64,000 bases of DNA from SZAS-103 sp964640525 (GTDB lineage: Bacteria > Pseudomonadota > Gammaproteobacteria > Xanthomonadales > Xanthomonadaceae): NCBI GenBank assembly GCA_964640525.1, contig CAZXGS010000003.1:1-64000 (forward strand), given 5' to 3'. The notes beneath the pieces are model-generated. The model was not told where the DNA came from. It made no database searches and saw only the letters and a program-made list of their open reading frames with translations. Position numbers and translations under genes: made by a program. Position 1 is the first letter of the stretch; each line of letters opens with the position of its first letter. Positions 1 through 7,808 of this stretch are shown here, in pieces.

Positions 1-131
1 TCCATGGCTCCATCCTCTCAAGGGTTGGAGCCTCCGGGAAAGCCGGGGCGGTTCAATGCGTCTGAGCAGCGACAATGCTCCCGGGCGACGCATTCCTGCG
101 TGCCCGTCTTCCTTCGTGCCATTGGGCTCCC

Positions 132-1046
132 GTGCGCAAATTCCTTTTCGATGATCGCGGTCGCTTGCGCAATGGGTGGTGGGCACTTGCCTTCGTGGCA
201 TGTGTCGCCGCCACTTCCAAGGCCTATACGCCACTGAGTCATCGCTTGCAGGCGATGGGCGTCACCAAGGACTGGTTGCTGGCCGCCCCGGTCGCGATGG
301 TGTTGCTGGCGACCTGGATCTGCACGCGACTGCGCGGCGAATCCCTGTCGAGCGTCGGCTTGCGGCTGGATCGGCGCTGGGCGCGCGAGATGGCCTGGGG
401 TTGCGGCATCGGCTTTGCAGCCATGGCTGTCGTGGCGATCCTGCTGATCGGCGTGGGCGGCGTGCGGTTCGAACGCGATGCGGCCCGCAGCCTGAGCCAT
501 ATGGCCTTCGGCGCCTACGCGTTCATGTCGGTGGCGCTGCTGGAGGAGCTGTTGTTTCGCGGCTTCGGGTTCCAGCGGCTGGTCGCGGGCCTTGGCGCTT
601 GGCCGGCACTGATCTTGCTCGCCGCCTTGTTTGCGCTGGCCCATTGGGGCAATCCCGGCATGGCAGGCGGCACGAGAATCCTGGCCACGATCGACACCGC
701 CGTCGCCGCCGTCTTCCTCGGTCTGGCTTATCTGCGAACGCGCAGCCTCGCGCTGCCGATCGGCTTGCACCTGGGCTGGAACTGGACCCAGGGCGCGCTG
801 CTTGGATTCGGTGTCAGCGGCACGACGGTCGCCGGCTGGCTGCATCCGGTATTTGCACCGATGCCGACGTGGTTGACCGGCGGCGGCTTCGGCCCCGAGG
901 GAAGCCTGATTGGCATCGTGGTCGACCTTATGACGCTGGCGGTCATCGCGAAATGGCCGGCAGCAAGGACGGAACCAGGAATCGTGGAGGACACGTCCAC
1001 ACAAGAATCGGCGCGGAGCGATACACCTGCGGAAGCAGCCATCTAG
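132..1046 (+). CDS. CPBP-family intramembrane metalloprotease (Abi)
   Basis: A multi-pass membrane protein of the CPBP/Abi (Rce1-like) family of intramembrane metalloproteases. The family signature is visible: a glutamate pair followed by arginine (EELLFR, about residues 138-143), a histidine in FALAHWG near residue 171, and a second histidine in GLHLGWNW near 212, all within hydrophobic segments. I start it at a GTG giving MRKFLFDDRGRLRNGWW, the usual N-terminus of this family; an in-frame ATG at 75 would add 19 atypical residues. It stands alone between the window edge and a toxin-antitoxin pair, so its substrate cannot be inferred. Family members are linked to prenyl-protein processing or bacteriocin self-immunity; here the role is unknown. 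Confidence 0.85.
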   Translation: MRKFLFDDRGRLRNGWWALAFVACVAATSKAYTPLSHRLQAMGVTKDWLLAAPVAMVLLATWICTRLRGESLSSVGLRLDRRWAREMAWGCGIGFAAMAVVAILLIGVGGVRFERDAARSLSHMAFGAYAFMSVALLEELLFRGFGFQRLVAGLGAWPALILLAALFALAHWGNPGMAGGTRILATIDTAVAAVFLGLAYLRTRSLALPIGLHLGWNWTQGALLGFGVSGTTVAGWLHPVFAPMPTWLTGGGFGPEGSLIGIVVDLMTLAVIAKWPAARTEPGIVEDTSTQESARSDTPAEAAI

Positions 1047-1389
1047 CGCATCGGCTGGGATGCAAGTCCCGGCATTGTTTTTCAGCATGCATGCGCTGGG
1101 TCTGAAGACCCAGCCTTCGCACTCGCAACAGTTCGCGCCCGACCGCACCATCGCGCGGCGATCCGTCTCGCCGCCACTTCGCGGGCGATGCGGGACTCAC
1201 GGCAAGTCGCTCGGCCAGACCTCGCCGCGCCCGCGCCGTCGCCCTTGTCCTGGCGACTACGGCCCGGGACTCTTGGACATCCACTCTTTGCGCGCTGAAA
1301 TTTCGGGTATCCCGAACATCACCGTCTGGCAATGCGGGTGCCCTTGCCCTCGCTTTCCGGGGGTTCGCAGCAAGCATTCGACCACAGGC
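1047..1389. other. Gene-poor gap with one perfect inverted repeat
   Basis: No convincing gene lies between the CPBP protease and the toxin promoter; short open frames here have no recognisable motifs. The one clear structure is a perfect inverted repeat at 1095-1114 (9-base arms GCTGGGTCT / AGACCCAGC around two bases). It lacks a following T-run, so it is a weak candidate for an intrinsic terminator of the protease gene. Confidence 0.5.
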
Positions 1390-1410
1390 TTGACAGTCCA
1401 TATTTGGACT
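1390..1410 (+). promoter_or_regulatory. Toxin-antitoxin promoter/operator (palindrome overlapping -35)
   Basis: A perfect TTGACA hexamer (1390-1395) overlaps by one base a perfect 6-bp inverted repeat, AGTCCA-TATT-TGGACT (1395-1410), just upstream of the toxin gene. HigA/XRE antitoxins usually repress their own operon by binding such palindromes at the promoter, so this is the likely operator. A good -10 box at 17 bp spacing is not obvious, so promoter strength and start site are uncertain. Confidence 0.6.
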
Positions 1411-1425
1411 AGTCACACATGAGTC

Positions 1426-1713
1426 ATGTGGCGCATCGAGGAGCATCGACAGGCGGACAAGGAGCTGTCGTCCGATCGCGTCCCGGTCGACATCCTCAAA
1501 CGCTACGAGACATGGAAGGACATCGCCATGCTGTCCGGCCCGCAAGGGCTGCGCGTCATCAAGGGCTTCCACGACGAAGCGCTCTCGGGCGAATGGAAGG
1601 GCTTCCGCTCCTCGCGGCTCAACCAGCAGTGGCGGGTCGTCTACCAAGTCCTCGCCGACGCGCTGCTCGTCCGGGTCGTCCAGGTGACGCCCCATGACTA
1701 TCAGAGATCCTGA
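1426..1713 (+). CDS. RelE/ParE-superfamily (HigB-like) toxin
   Basis: A 95-residue protein with the look of a RelE/ParE/HigB ribosome-dependent mRNA interferase: a basic N-terminal helix, LSGEWKGFRSSRLNQQWRVVY in the middle (aromatic/arginine core strands), and the typical VVQVTPHDY end. The toxin comes before its XRE antitoxin, the HigBA order. The ATG at 1426 lies 15 bases after the operator palindrome with no good Shine-Dalgarno, so translation may be leaderless or weak. The downstream antitoxin follows after one base. Family assignment is solid; mRNA cleavage is inferred from the family. Confidence 0.85.
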   Translation: MWRIEEHRQADKELSSDRVPVDILKRYETWKDIAMLSGPQGLRVIKGFHDEALSGEWKGFRSSRLNQQWRVVYQVLADALLVRVVQVTPHDYQRS

Positions 1714-1714
1714 C

Positions 1715-1969
1715 ATGCGCAACTACATTGCCGCCCGCAAACGCGTCGAGGTGTCGCCCGGCGAGTCCGTGCGCATCATTCGGGAGCTGCAGGGCCTGAG
1801 CCAGACCCAGCTCTCCGCGGCCTGCGGGATTCCGCAGACCACCATCTCCGGGATCGAAACCGGACGGATCAACCTCGGCGTCGAGCGCGCCAAGACACTG
1901 GCGAACGCCCTGCGCTGCCATCCGGCCGTGCTGGTCTTTCCGGGGTGGCAGATCGACACGGCGGCCTGA
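1715..1969 (+). CDS. XRE/HigA-type antitoxin
   Basis: An 84-residue helix-turn-helix protein: the HTH is visible in LSQTQLSAACGIPQTTISGIE, followed by a conserved GRINLGVERAKTLANAL helix. It neutralises the upstream toxin and probably represses the operon through the 1395-1410 palindrome. I start it at ATG 1715, one base after the toxin stop (TGAC-ATG); an alternative ATG at 1694 would overlap the toxin by 20 bases and add seven residues. Identity as the cognate antitoxin follows from adjacency and domain type. Confidence 0.85.
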   Translation: MRNYIAARKRVEVSPGESVRIIRELQGLSQTQLSAACGIPQTTISGIETGRINLGVERAKTLANALRCHPAVLVFPGWQIDTAA

Positions 1970-2174
1970 GAGTCGGCTTCGGCACCACGCATCGGAGAAC
2001 CGGCTCGCCGTGGACATGCCATGCATCCCGGCAACGGCACGCAGCGCAAGCACCACCGCTGCCCGGTCGCCCCGCCATCTTGCACAAATCCTCCCGGCGG
2101 CGTAATCGTTGCACTCTCGGCCCGCGTCCATCGCGGGGACGGTCCTTCGTTCGACGCCATTCCAGGGGAACCGC

Positions 2175-4973
2175 ATGCGCATTCTCGACCGCTCCATCTA
2201 CCAGGGCCCGTCGCTGTACGCCCATTTCCCGGTGATCCGGCTGGAGCTGGACCTCGGCGAACTGGAGCGCTGGCCGACCGTCAAGCTCGGTCCTGCCTTC
2301 ATCGACGGCTTGCTGGCGGCGTTGCCCGGGCTCAAGGAACACGGCTGTTCGTACCGCGAGCCGGGCGGCTTCGAGCGGCGCATGCGCGAAGGCGAAGGCA
2401 CCTGGCTCGGGCACGTGCTCGAACACGTCGCCATCGAGCTGCAGAATGTGGCCGGCGACAACGTCACCTTCGGCAAGACCCGCTCGATCAGCGACGACCG
2501 CCCCGGCATCTACACCGTGGTCTATGAATACACCCAGCGCGAACAGGGCGTGGCCGCCGGCGAGTTGGCGATCAAGCTGTTGTGCTCGCTGCTGCCCGAG
2601 GCGATTCGCCCTGCCGACAGCGTGCCGGCGGACTGGGACTGGGCGCACGAGCGCGACGGTTTCATCCGCTACGCCCAGCGGCGTGCGCTCGGACCGTCCA
2701 CTGCCTCGCTGGTCAAAGCCGCCGAGCAGCGCGGCATCCCGTGGCTGCGGATGAACGATCAATCGTTGGTCCAGCTCGGCCATGGCAAATACCAGCAACG
2801 GATCCAGGCCACGGTAACCGGCAAGACCCCGCACATCGCGGTGGAGCTGGCCAGCGACAAGGAGGAGACCAACAAGATCCTTGGCGCGCTCGGGCTGCCA
2901 GTGCCGCGGCAGGAGCTGGTGCAATCCGAGGAAGGCGCGGTGCGGGCCGCCCGGCGGTTGGGTGGACTCGTCGTGACCAAGCCGTACAACGGCAACCACG
3001 GCCGCGGCATCACCATCGGCATCTCCGGCGACGCGGCGGTACGCGAAGGCTTCAAGGCCGCGCACGAGCATTCGCGCTCGGTGATCGTGGAGACCTACAT
3101 GGCCGGCGACGACCATCGCCTGCTGGTGGTCAATGGCGAACTGGTAGCCGCCACCCGCCGCACCCCCGGCCACGTGGTCGGCGATGGCACGCGCAACATC
3201 GCGCAACTGGTCGAGGTGGTGAATCAGGACCCGCGTCGCGGCGTCGGCCACGAGAAGGTGCTCACCCGGCTGGTGCTCGACGCGCAGGCGCAGATGATGA
3301 TGGAGCGGGTGGGCTACAGCGCCGAGTCGATCCCCAAGGCCGATGAAGTGGTCTATCTGCGCTCGACCGCCAACCTGTCCACCGGCGGCACCGCCACCGA
3401 TGTCACCGACATCATCCACCCCGATAACCGCGACATGGCGGTGCGCGCGATCCGCGCGATCGGGCTGGACGTGGGCGGCGTGGATTTCCTGTCCACCAAC
3501 ATCGCCGAGAGCTACAAGGCGATCGGCGGCGGCATCTGCGAGGTCAACGCCGCGCCCGGCTTCCGCATGCACGTTGCGCCCAGCGAAGGCACCCCGCGCG
3601 ACGCCGCCGGGCCGGTGATCGACATGCTGTTCCCGCCGGGCACGCCCTCGCGCGTGCCGATCGCCGCGATCACCGGCACCAACGGCAAGACCACCACCGC
3701 GCGCATGCTCGCCCACATCGCCAAGATGGCCGGTTACACGCCGGGCCTGACCACCACCGACGGCGTCTATATCGACGGCCAACGCACCGTGGAAGGCGAC
3801 ATGACCGGCCCGGTGTCGGCGCGGATGGTGCTGGCCGACCCGCACATCGACATCGCGGTACTGGAAACCGCGCGCGGCGGCCTGCTGCGCGCCGGCATGG
3901 CGGTGCGCCACGTCGATGTCGGCGCGGTGCTCAACGTGCAGTCCGACCACCTGGGCATGAAAGGCATCGACACCCTGGAACAGCTCGCCGAGGTCAAGCG
4001 GATCGTGGTCGAGGTCGCCACCGAGTGCGCAGTGCTCAACGCCGACGACCCCAACGTGCTGAAGATGTCCGGCTATACCGACGCCAAGACGATCTGCTAC
4101 GTCACCATGAACCCCGCGCACGCGCTGGTGCGCGAGCACATCCGCGCCGGCGGTCGCGCCTGCGCCCTGGAAGCGGGCGTCAACGGGCAGATGATCACCC
4201 TGTACGACAAGGGCAGCCACATCCCGCTGCTGTGGACCCACCTGATCCCGGCCACGCTGGAAGGCCGCGCCCTGCACAACGTTCACAACGCGATGACCGC
4301 CGCGTCGGTGGCGTATTCGCTGGGGATCAAGCTCGACGCCATCCGCCAGGGCTTGCGCACCTTCGACACCACATTCTTCCAAGCGCCCGGGCGGATGAAC
4401 GTGTTCAACGAGCACCCGTTCAAGGTGCTGTTCGACTACGGCCACAACGCCCATGCGGTCGGGGTGATGGCCGACCTCGCGCAGCGGCTGGACGTGACTG
4501 GTCGGCGGATCGTGGTGGTCGCCGGCCCCGGTGATCGCCGCGACGAGGACCTGCGCGAGATCGCGCGCGCGGTGGCCGGCCGCTTCGACCACTACATCGT
4601 CCGCCGCGACGACGACATGCGCGGGCGCAAGCCCGGCGACGTGGTGACCATCATCGCCGGCGAACTGCTGGCGCACGGCGTGCGCGAGGAGCAGATCAGC
4701 CGGATCGAGGACGAGCAGGCCGCGATCGAGGCCGGCCTGAAGATGGCCCGCGCCGGGGACCTGCTGCTGGTGTTCGCCGACGCCCTGATCCGCTCGTGGA
4801 AGCAGATCATCAAGTTCCGCCCGGAAGGCGCGCCCGAACTGCCGCCGGCACGCGCGGCCGTGCCCGAGCCGCGGGTGGTCGCGCCGGTGGTCGAGGAAGC
4901 CATCCACGCCGCGATGGAAGGCATGGTGCGCGACGAGCGCGGGATCTCGATCGCGCGCGAGGGGGACGATTGA
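2175..4973 (+). CDS. cphA: Cyanophycin synthetase
   Basis: A 932-residue enzyme that builds cyanophycin (multi-L-arginyl-poly-L-aspartate), a nitrogen-storage polymer, by ATP-dependent addition of Asp then Arg. The order is an N-terminal domain (1-160), an ATP-grasp domain (about 210-480, with VVTKPYNGNHGRGITIGI), and a Mur-ligase domain whose P-loop ITGTNGKTTTARML lies near residue 500. The length fits the roughly 900-residue family. I chose ATG 2175 because AGGGGAA lies six bases upstream; the TTG 66 bases earlier has no such site. A Mur-ligase partner follows at 5020, the paired arrangement known from other proteobacteria. No cyanophycinase gene (cphB) is in the window. Confidence 0.95.
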   Translation: MRILDRSIYQGPSLYAHFPVIRLELDLGELERWPTVKLGPAFIDGLLAALPGLKEHGCSYREPGGFERRMREGEGTWLGHVLEHVAIELQNVAGDNVTFGKTRSISDDRPGIYTVVYEYTQREQGVAAGELAIKLLCSLLPEAIRPADSVPADWDWAHERDGFIRYAQRRALGPSTASLVKAAEQRGIPWLRMNDQSLVQLGHGKYQQRIQATVTGKTPHIAVELASDKEETNKILGALGLPVPRQELVQSEEGAVRAARRLGGLVVTKPYNGNHGRGITIGISGDAAVREGFKAAHEHSRSVIVETYMAGDDHRLLVVNGELVAATRRTPGHVVGDGTRNIAQLVEVVNQDPRRGVGHEKVLTRLVLDAQAQMMMERVGYSAESIPKADEVVYLRSTANLSTGGTATDVTDIIHPDNRDMAVRAIRAIGLDVGGVDFLSTNIAESYKAIGGGICEVNAAPGFRMHVAPSEGTPRDAAGPVIDMLFPPGTPSRVPIAAITGTNGKTTTARMLAHIAKMAGYTPGLTTTDGVYIDGQRTVEGDMTGPVSARMVLADPHIDIAVLETARGGLLRAGMAVRHVDVGAVLNVQSDHLGMKGIDTLEQLAEVKRIVVEVATECAVLNADDPNVLKMSGYTDAKTICYVTMNPAHALVREHIRAGGRACALEAGVNGQMITLYDKGSHIPLLWTHLIPATLEGRALHNVHNAMTAASVAYSLGIKLDAIRQGLRTFDTTFFQAPGRMNVFNEHPFKVLFDYGHNAHAVGVMADLAQRLDVTGRRIVVVAGPGDRRDEDLREIARAVAGRFDHYIVRRDDDMRGRKPGDVVTIIAGELLAHGVREEQISRIEDEQAAIEAGLKMARAGDLLLVFADALIRSWKQIIKFRPEGAPELPPARAAVPEPRVVAPVVEEAIHAAMEGMVRDERGISIAREGDD

Positions 4974-4974
4974 G

Positions 4975-5009
4975 TGGAGGTTGGGGACTGGGAGTTGGGG
5001 TTTGGTTTC
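4975..5009 (+). repeat. Degenerate heptanucleotide array between cphA and its partner
   Basis: Five successive 7-base units each starting TGG (TGGAGGT, TGGGGAC, TGGGAGT, TGGGGTT, TGGTTTC) fill the spacer between the two cyanophycin genes. The 7-base period matches other arrays in this window (7414, 13465, 43724), though the unit sequence differs. Confidence 0.6.
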
Positions 5010-5019
5010 GAGGTGCTGC

Positions 5020-7413
5020 GTGGATGAAGGACCGACGACCGCCCCGTTCACCGACTCGCGCCGACTGCTTGGTGCGAATCCGTACTTCGATGGCGTCGGC
5101 GCGGCGCTGGAAGCGACCGTCGCGCCGTTCTCCGCGGACTTGGTCGCGGCATGGCGCGCCCGTGTTGCACGCGCCCGCGCCGCGTTAGGCTGGACCGACG
5201 GCGCGATCTTTGCCCACCCGCACGCGGGCGGCGCCACTCTCGCTTTCGCCGCCCCGCTCGATCAATTGTTCGCCGCCACGGACGCCAACGAATGGGCGCT
5301 GGAAGCCGCGCTTTTATCCTTCTCCCTCCGGGGTGAGATGGCGCGCTTGCGAACCACAGGTTCGCGCGACATCGAACGCCTCCTCACGGGTGCGGAGGCC
5401 GGGGCGCGTAGCGAGGTGCCCGCAGGGCGGATGAGGGAAGACGCCGACAGCACCGAAATTCTTTCCAACAAGCACTTGCCCTTCGATTCCGACACCCTCG
5501 CTTTCATCCGCCACCTACGCCACGTCGCCACCGATGCCGAACACCTCGTCTGGGCATTCCTACGCGATCGCCGCCTCGATGGTCACAAGTTCCGCCGCCA
5601 GCATCCACTGGGGCCGTACGTGCTGGATTTCTACTGCCACGAATTAAAATTGGCCGTGGAATTGGATGGCGGACAGCACGGCGAGGCCGAGCAGCAGGCG
5701 CACGACGAACGGCGCGACGCGTTCGTCGCCAACCATGGTATCCGCACGCTGCGGTTCTGGAACCACGACGTGTTGGCGCGGACGGTGGGCGTGCTGGCGG
5801 AGATCTGGCGGGTGGCCAATGCGAGCATCCCGGAGCATGCCGCGAACGGACACGGCATTCCCTCATCCGCCCTGCGGGCACCTTCCCCCGAAGGGGGAAG
5901 GGAGCAAGCGCCAGGCGCTGACGCGCCACCTTCCCCCGGGGGAAGGGAGGACGCCGCGTGGCTGCATGCCCCCGGCTTCGCCGCGGCGTGGGACGAGGAA
6001 GCGGCGCTGCACACCTTGCGCGAACTGGCACGCAGCGAGGCCAACCCGGCCCTGCCGGCGTTGGCGCAGGCGGCGCACGAGCACCACGTCGCGCTGCTGA
6101 TCGCCGACGAGGATGTCGCCCTCGGCGAAGGCAACGGCGCGCGCGTGTTCCCGCTCGACCCGTTGCCCGATCCGGAACGGATCCGCTGGGCCTCGTTGCA
6201 CAACATCCCGGTCGCGCTGGTCACCGGCACCAACGGCAAGACCACCACCGTGCGCCTGCTCGCGGCGATGGCGCGCGCGCACGGCTGGAGCACCGGGCAT
6301 TCGTGCACCGACGGGCTGTACGTCGATGGCCGCCCGATCGCCGCTGGCGACTACTCCGGTCCGGCCGGTGCGCGCGAGGTGTTGCGCCAGCCCGGCCTGC
6401 AGTGCGCGATCCTGGAGACCGCGCGCGGCGGCGTCCTGCGCCGCGGGCTGGCAATGCAGCACGCGCAGGCGGCGGTGGTCACCAACCTCAGCGCCGACCA
6501 TTACGGCAGCTATGGCATCTACGGCCTGGATGATCTGGCGCGGGTCAAGCTGACCGTCGCCCGCGTGCTCGACGCCGGTGGCCTGCTGGTGCTCAACGCC
6601 GACGATCCGACCCTGCGCGCGCACGCCGGCGACGTGGACTGCACGATCGGCTGGTTCGCGCTCGACCACGACCACCCGCTGCTGGTCGCGCAGCGCGCCG
6701 CTGGTGGTGCCACCTGCGGTGTGCGTGACGGCCGCGCAGTGCTGGCCATCGGCGGCACGGTGCAGGACCTGGGCGCGGTCGCCGACATGCCACTGACGGT
6801 GCGTGGCGCGGCCCGATACAACATCGCCAACCTTCTCGCCGCAGCGCTCGCCGCCACCGCGCTGGGGATTCCGGCAGCCACCATCGCGGCAACCCTGGCG
6901 CGATTCGGCGCGGTCAACGCCGACAACCCCGGCCGCCTGCAACACTGGACGCTGGCCGGGGTCGAGGTCTGGATGGACTACGCCCACAACCCCGACGGCC
7001 TGCGCAACCTGCTGGAGGTGACCGGCGTGGCGGACCGCAGCGGCCGCTTCGGCCTGCTGCTCGGCCAGGCCGGCGACCGCAGCGACGCGGACTTGGGCGA
7101 GCTCGCACGCGTGGCGGCACACGGCAGACCCGACCGCGTGGTGCTCAAGGACATGCCGGGATTCCTGCGCGGTCGTGCGCCGGGCGAAGTCGCCTCGATC
7201 CTGCAACGAACCCTGCGCGATGCGGGCGTCGAGGATAGGTGCCTGGTTTTCGCCGAGGACGAGGAACCCGGCGTCCGCGAACTGCTCGACTGGGCGCAAC
7301 CGCAGGACGTGCTCGTCCTGCCCGTCCACGGCAAGGCCGCGCGCGCCAAGGTGTCCAGTCTGCTCGACCGCCTGGCGGCGATGCACTGGATCCCGGGCCA
7401 GCCGTTGCCCTGA
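5020..7413 (+). CDS. CphA-like Mur ligase (cyanophycin partner) with inserted DUF559 domain
   Basis: The second gene of the cyanophycin pair: a Mur-ligase-family protein without an ATP-grasp domain. Residues 1-95 and 313-797 match the expected partner, with P-loop VTGTNGKTTTVRLL near 403, ILETARGGVLRRGL near 470 and the cyanophycin-type MDYAHNPDGLR near 650. Residues about 96-311 are foreign: a DUF559 (Vsr-like endonuclease fold) domain with FRRQHPLGPYVLDFYC and VELDGGQHGE, flanked by repeat-derived residues. The insertion is exactly 216 codons and keeps the frame; without it the protein would be 581 residues. The start is GTG 5020 with CGAGG upstream, giving MDEGPTTAPF before DSRRLLGANPYFDG. 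Whether the chimera is active, spliced or dead is unknown. Confidence 0.85.
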   Translation: MDEGPTTAPFTDSRRLLGANPYFDGVGAALEATVAPFSADLVAAWRARVARARAALGWTDGAIFAHPHAGGATLAFAAPLDQLFAATDANEWALEAALLSFSLRGEMARLRTTGSRDIERLLTGAEAGARSEVPAGRMREDADSTEILSNKHLPFDSDTLAFIRHLRHVATDAEHLVWAFLRDRRLDGHKFRRQHPLGPYVLDFYCHELKLAVELDGGQHGEAEQQAHDERRDAFVANHGIRTLRFWNHDVLARTVGVLAEIWRVANASIPEHAANGHGIPSSALRAPSPEGGREQAPGADAPPSPGGREDAAWLHAPGFAAAWDEEAALHTLRELARSEANPALPALAQAAHEHHVALLIADEDVALGEGNGARVFPLDPLPDPERIRWASLHNIPVALVTGTNGKTTTVRLLAAMARAHGWSTGHSCTDGLYVDGRPIAAGDYSGPAGAREVLRQPGLQCAILETARGGVLRRGLAMQHAQAAVVTNLSADHYGSYGIYGLDDLARVKLTVARVLDAGGLLVLNADDPTLRAHAGDVDCTIGWFALDHDHPLLVAQRAAGGATCGVRDGRAVLAIGGTVQDLGAVADMPLTVRGAARYNIANLLAAALAATALGIPAATIAATLARFGAVNADNPGRLQHWTLAGVEVWMDYAHNPDGLRNLLEVTGVADRSGRFGLLLGQAGDRSDADLGELARVAAHGRPDRVVLKDMPGFLRGRAPGEVASILQRTLRDAGVEDRCLVFAEDEEPGVRELLDWAQPQDVLVLPVHGKAARAKVSSLLDRLAAMHWIPGQPLP
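5305..5958 (+). mobile_element. DUF559 endonuclease cassette inserted in frame
   Basis: An insert between two direct copies of GCCGCG (5305-5310 and 5953-5958, a possible target-site duplication). Inside, a perfect 25-bp inverted repeat (5415-5439 and 5858-5882, core GCCCGCAGGGCGGATGAGGG) brackets a DUF559 reading frame; outside it lie GGGGGAAGG-type palindromes (5883-5950) and a diverged left counterpart (5318-5414). One GCCGCG-to-GCCGCG unit is 648 bp, divisible by three, and removing it joins NEWALEAA to WLHAPGFAAAW in frame. DUF559 proteins are predicted PD-(D/E)XK/Vsr-type nucleases. Movement by this cassette is inference. Confidence 0.65.
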
Positions 7414-7488
7414 ACAGAGGACAGAGGACAGAAGACAGAAGACAGAAAGGTAGTCTGATTGCAGTAGGCAGTAGGCAGTTGGCAGAAG
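7414..7488 (+). repeat. Heptanucleotide arrays, left side of pyrE leader
   Basis: Five 7-base units ACAGAGG/ACAGAAG/ACAGAAA (7414-7448), then after a short gap four units GCAGTAG/GCAGTTG/GCAGAAG (7461-7488). The array starts inside the stop codon of the preceding gene. It is the inverted partner of the CTGTCCT array at 7782-7802. Confidence 0.85.
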
Positions 7489-7559
7489 GCACACAGCGCA
7501 TCGAAATTCCTGATAAGTGTCGTGTCTCAGTAGCCGTTGAGGCTGAGACTGGCTTTGGC

Positions 7560-7709
7560 TCGTCATTCCCGCGTGCTTGTGGCGGGAGGCGCTTCACAAC
7601 AGCCGAAGGCTGGTCATCCAGTGACTCACCTTGGTCATTTGTCTCACAAAGGCGCTGGATTGACCGCCTACGCCGTTGTGAAGCGCTTCCGCCTTCGCGG
7701 GAATGACGA
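7560..7709. repeat. REP-type inverted pair (about 150 bp hairpin)
   Basis: Outer arms TCGTCATTCCCGCG (7560-7573) and CGCGGGAATGACGA (7696-7709) are perfect inverted repeats, as are inner arms GCGCTTCACAAC (7589-7600) and GTTGTGAAGCGC (7675-7686). This is a REP/BIME-like element between the two heptamer arrays upstream of pyrE. Confidence 0.8.
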
Positions 7710-7762
7710 ACTGAGACTCGACGCTAATCAGGTCGAAATTTGCCGGGCACCCGCGACAGTCC

Positions 7763-7802
7763 ACTGACTACTGACTACCATCTGTCCTCTGTCCTCTGTC
7801 CT
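7763..7802 (+). repeat. Heptanucleotide arrays, right side, abutting pyrE
   Basis: Two ACTGACT units (7763-7776) and three CTGTCCT units (7782-7802). The last unit ends six bases before the pyrE ATG, so the usual Shine-Dalgarno position is pyrimidine-rich. Confidence 0.85.
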
Positions 7803-7808
7803 CCTCCG

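Noticed and set aside
1060..1422. A 120-codon plus-strand open frame between the protease and the toxin
   Set aside because: Pro/Arg/Ser-rich, no motif, no ribosome site, and it runs over the toxin promoter and operator.
1869..5237. An 1122-codon minus-strand open frame opposite cphA
   Set aside because: The sequence is His/Asp/Gln/Arg-rich without motifs and is antisense to cyanophycin synthetase, whose motifs are clear.
5431..5840. An independent DUF559 gene starting at ATG 5431
   Set aside because: An ATG is in frame, but there is no stop before the Mur-ligase part, so any product would still include the downstream enzyme; I describe it as an inserted domain.
7414..7802. Possible CRISPR array because of short regular repeats upstream of pyrE
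   Set aside because: Units are 7 bases with no spacers, and no cas genes are present; these are tandem heptamers and REP palindromes.
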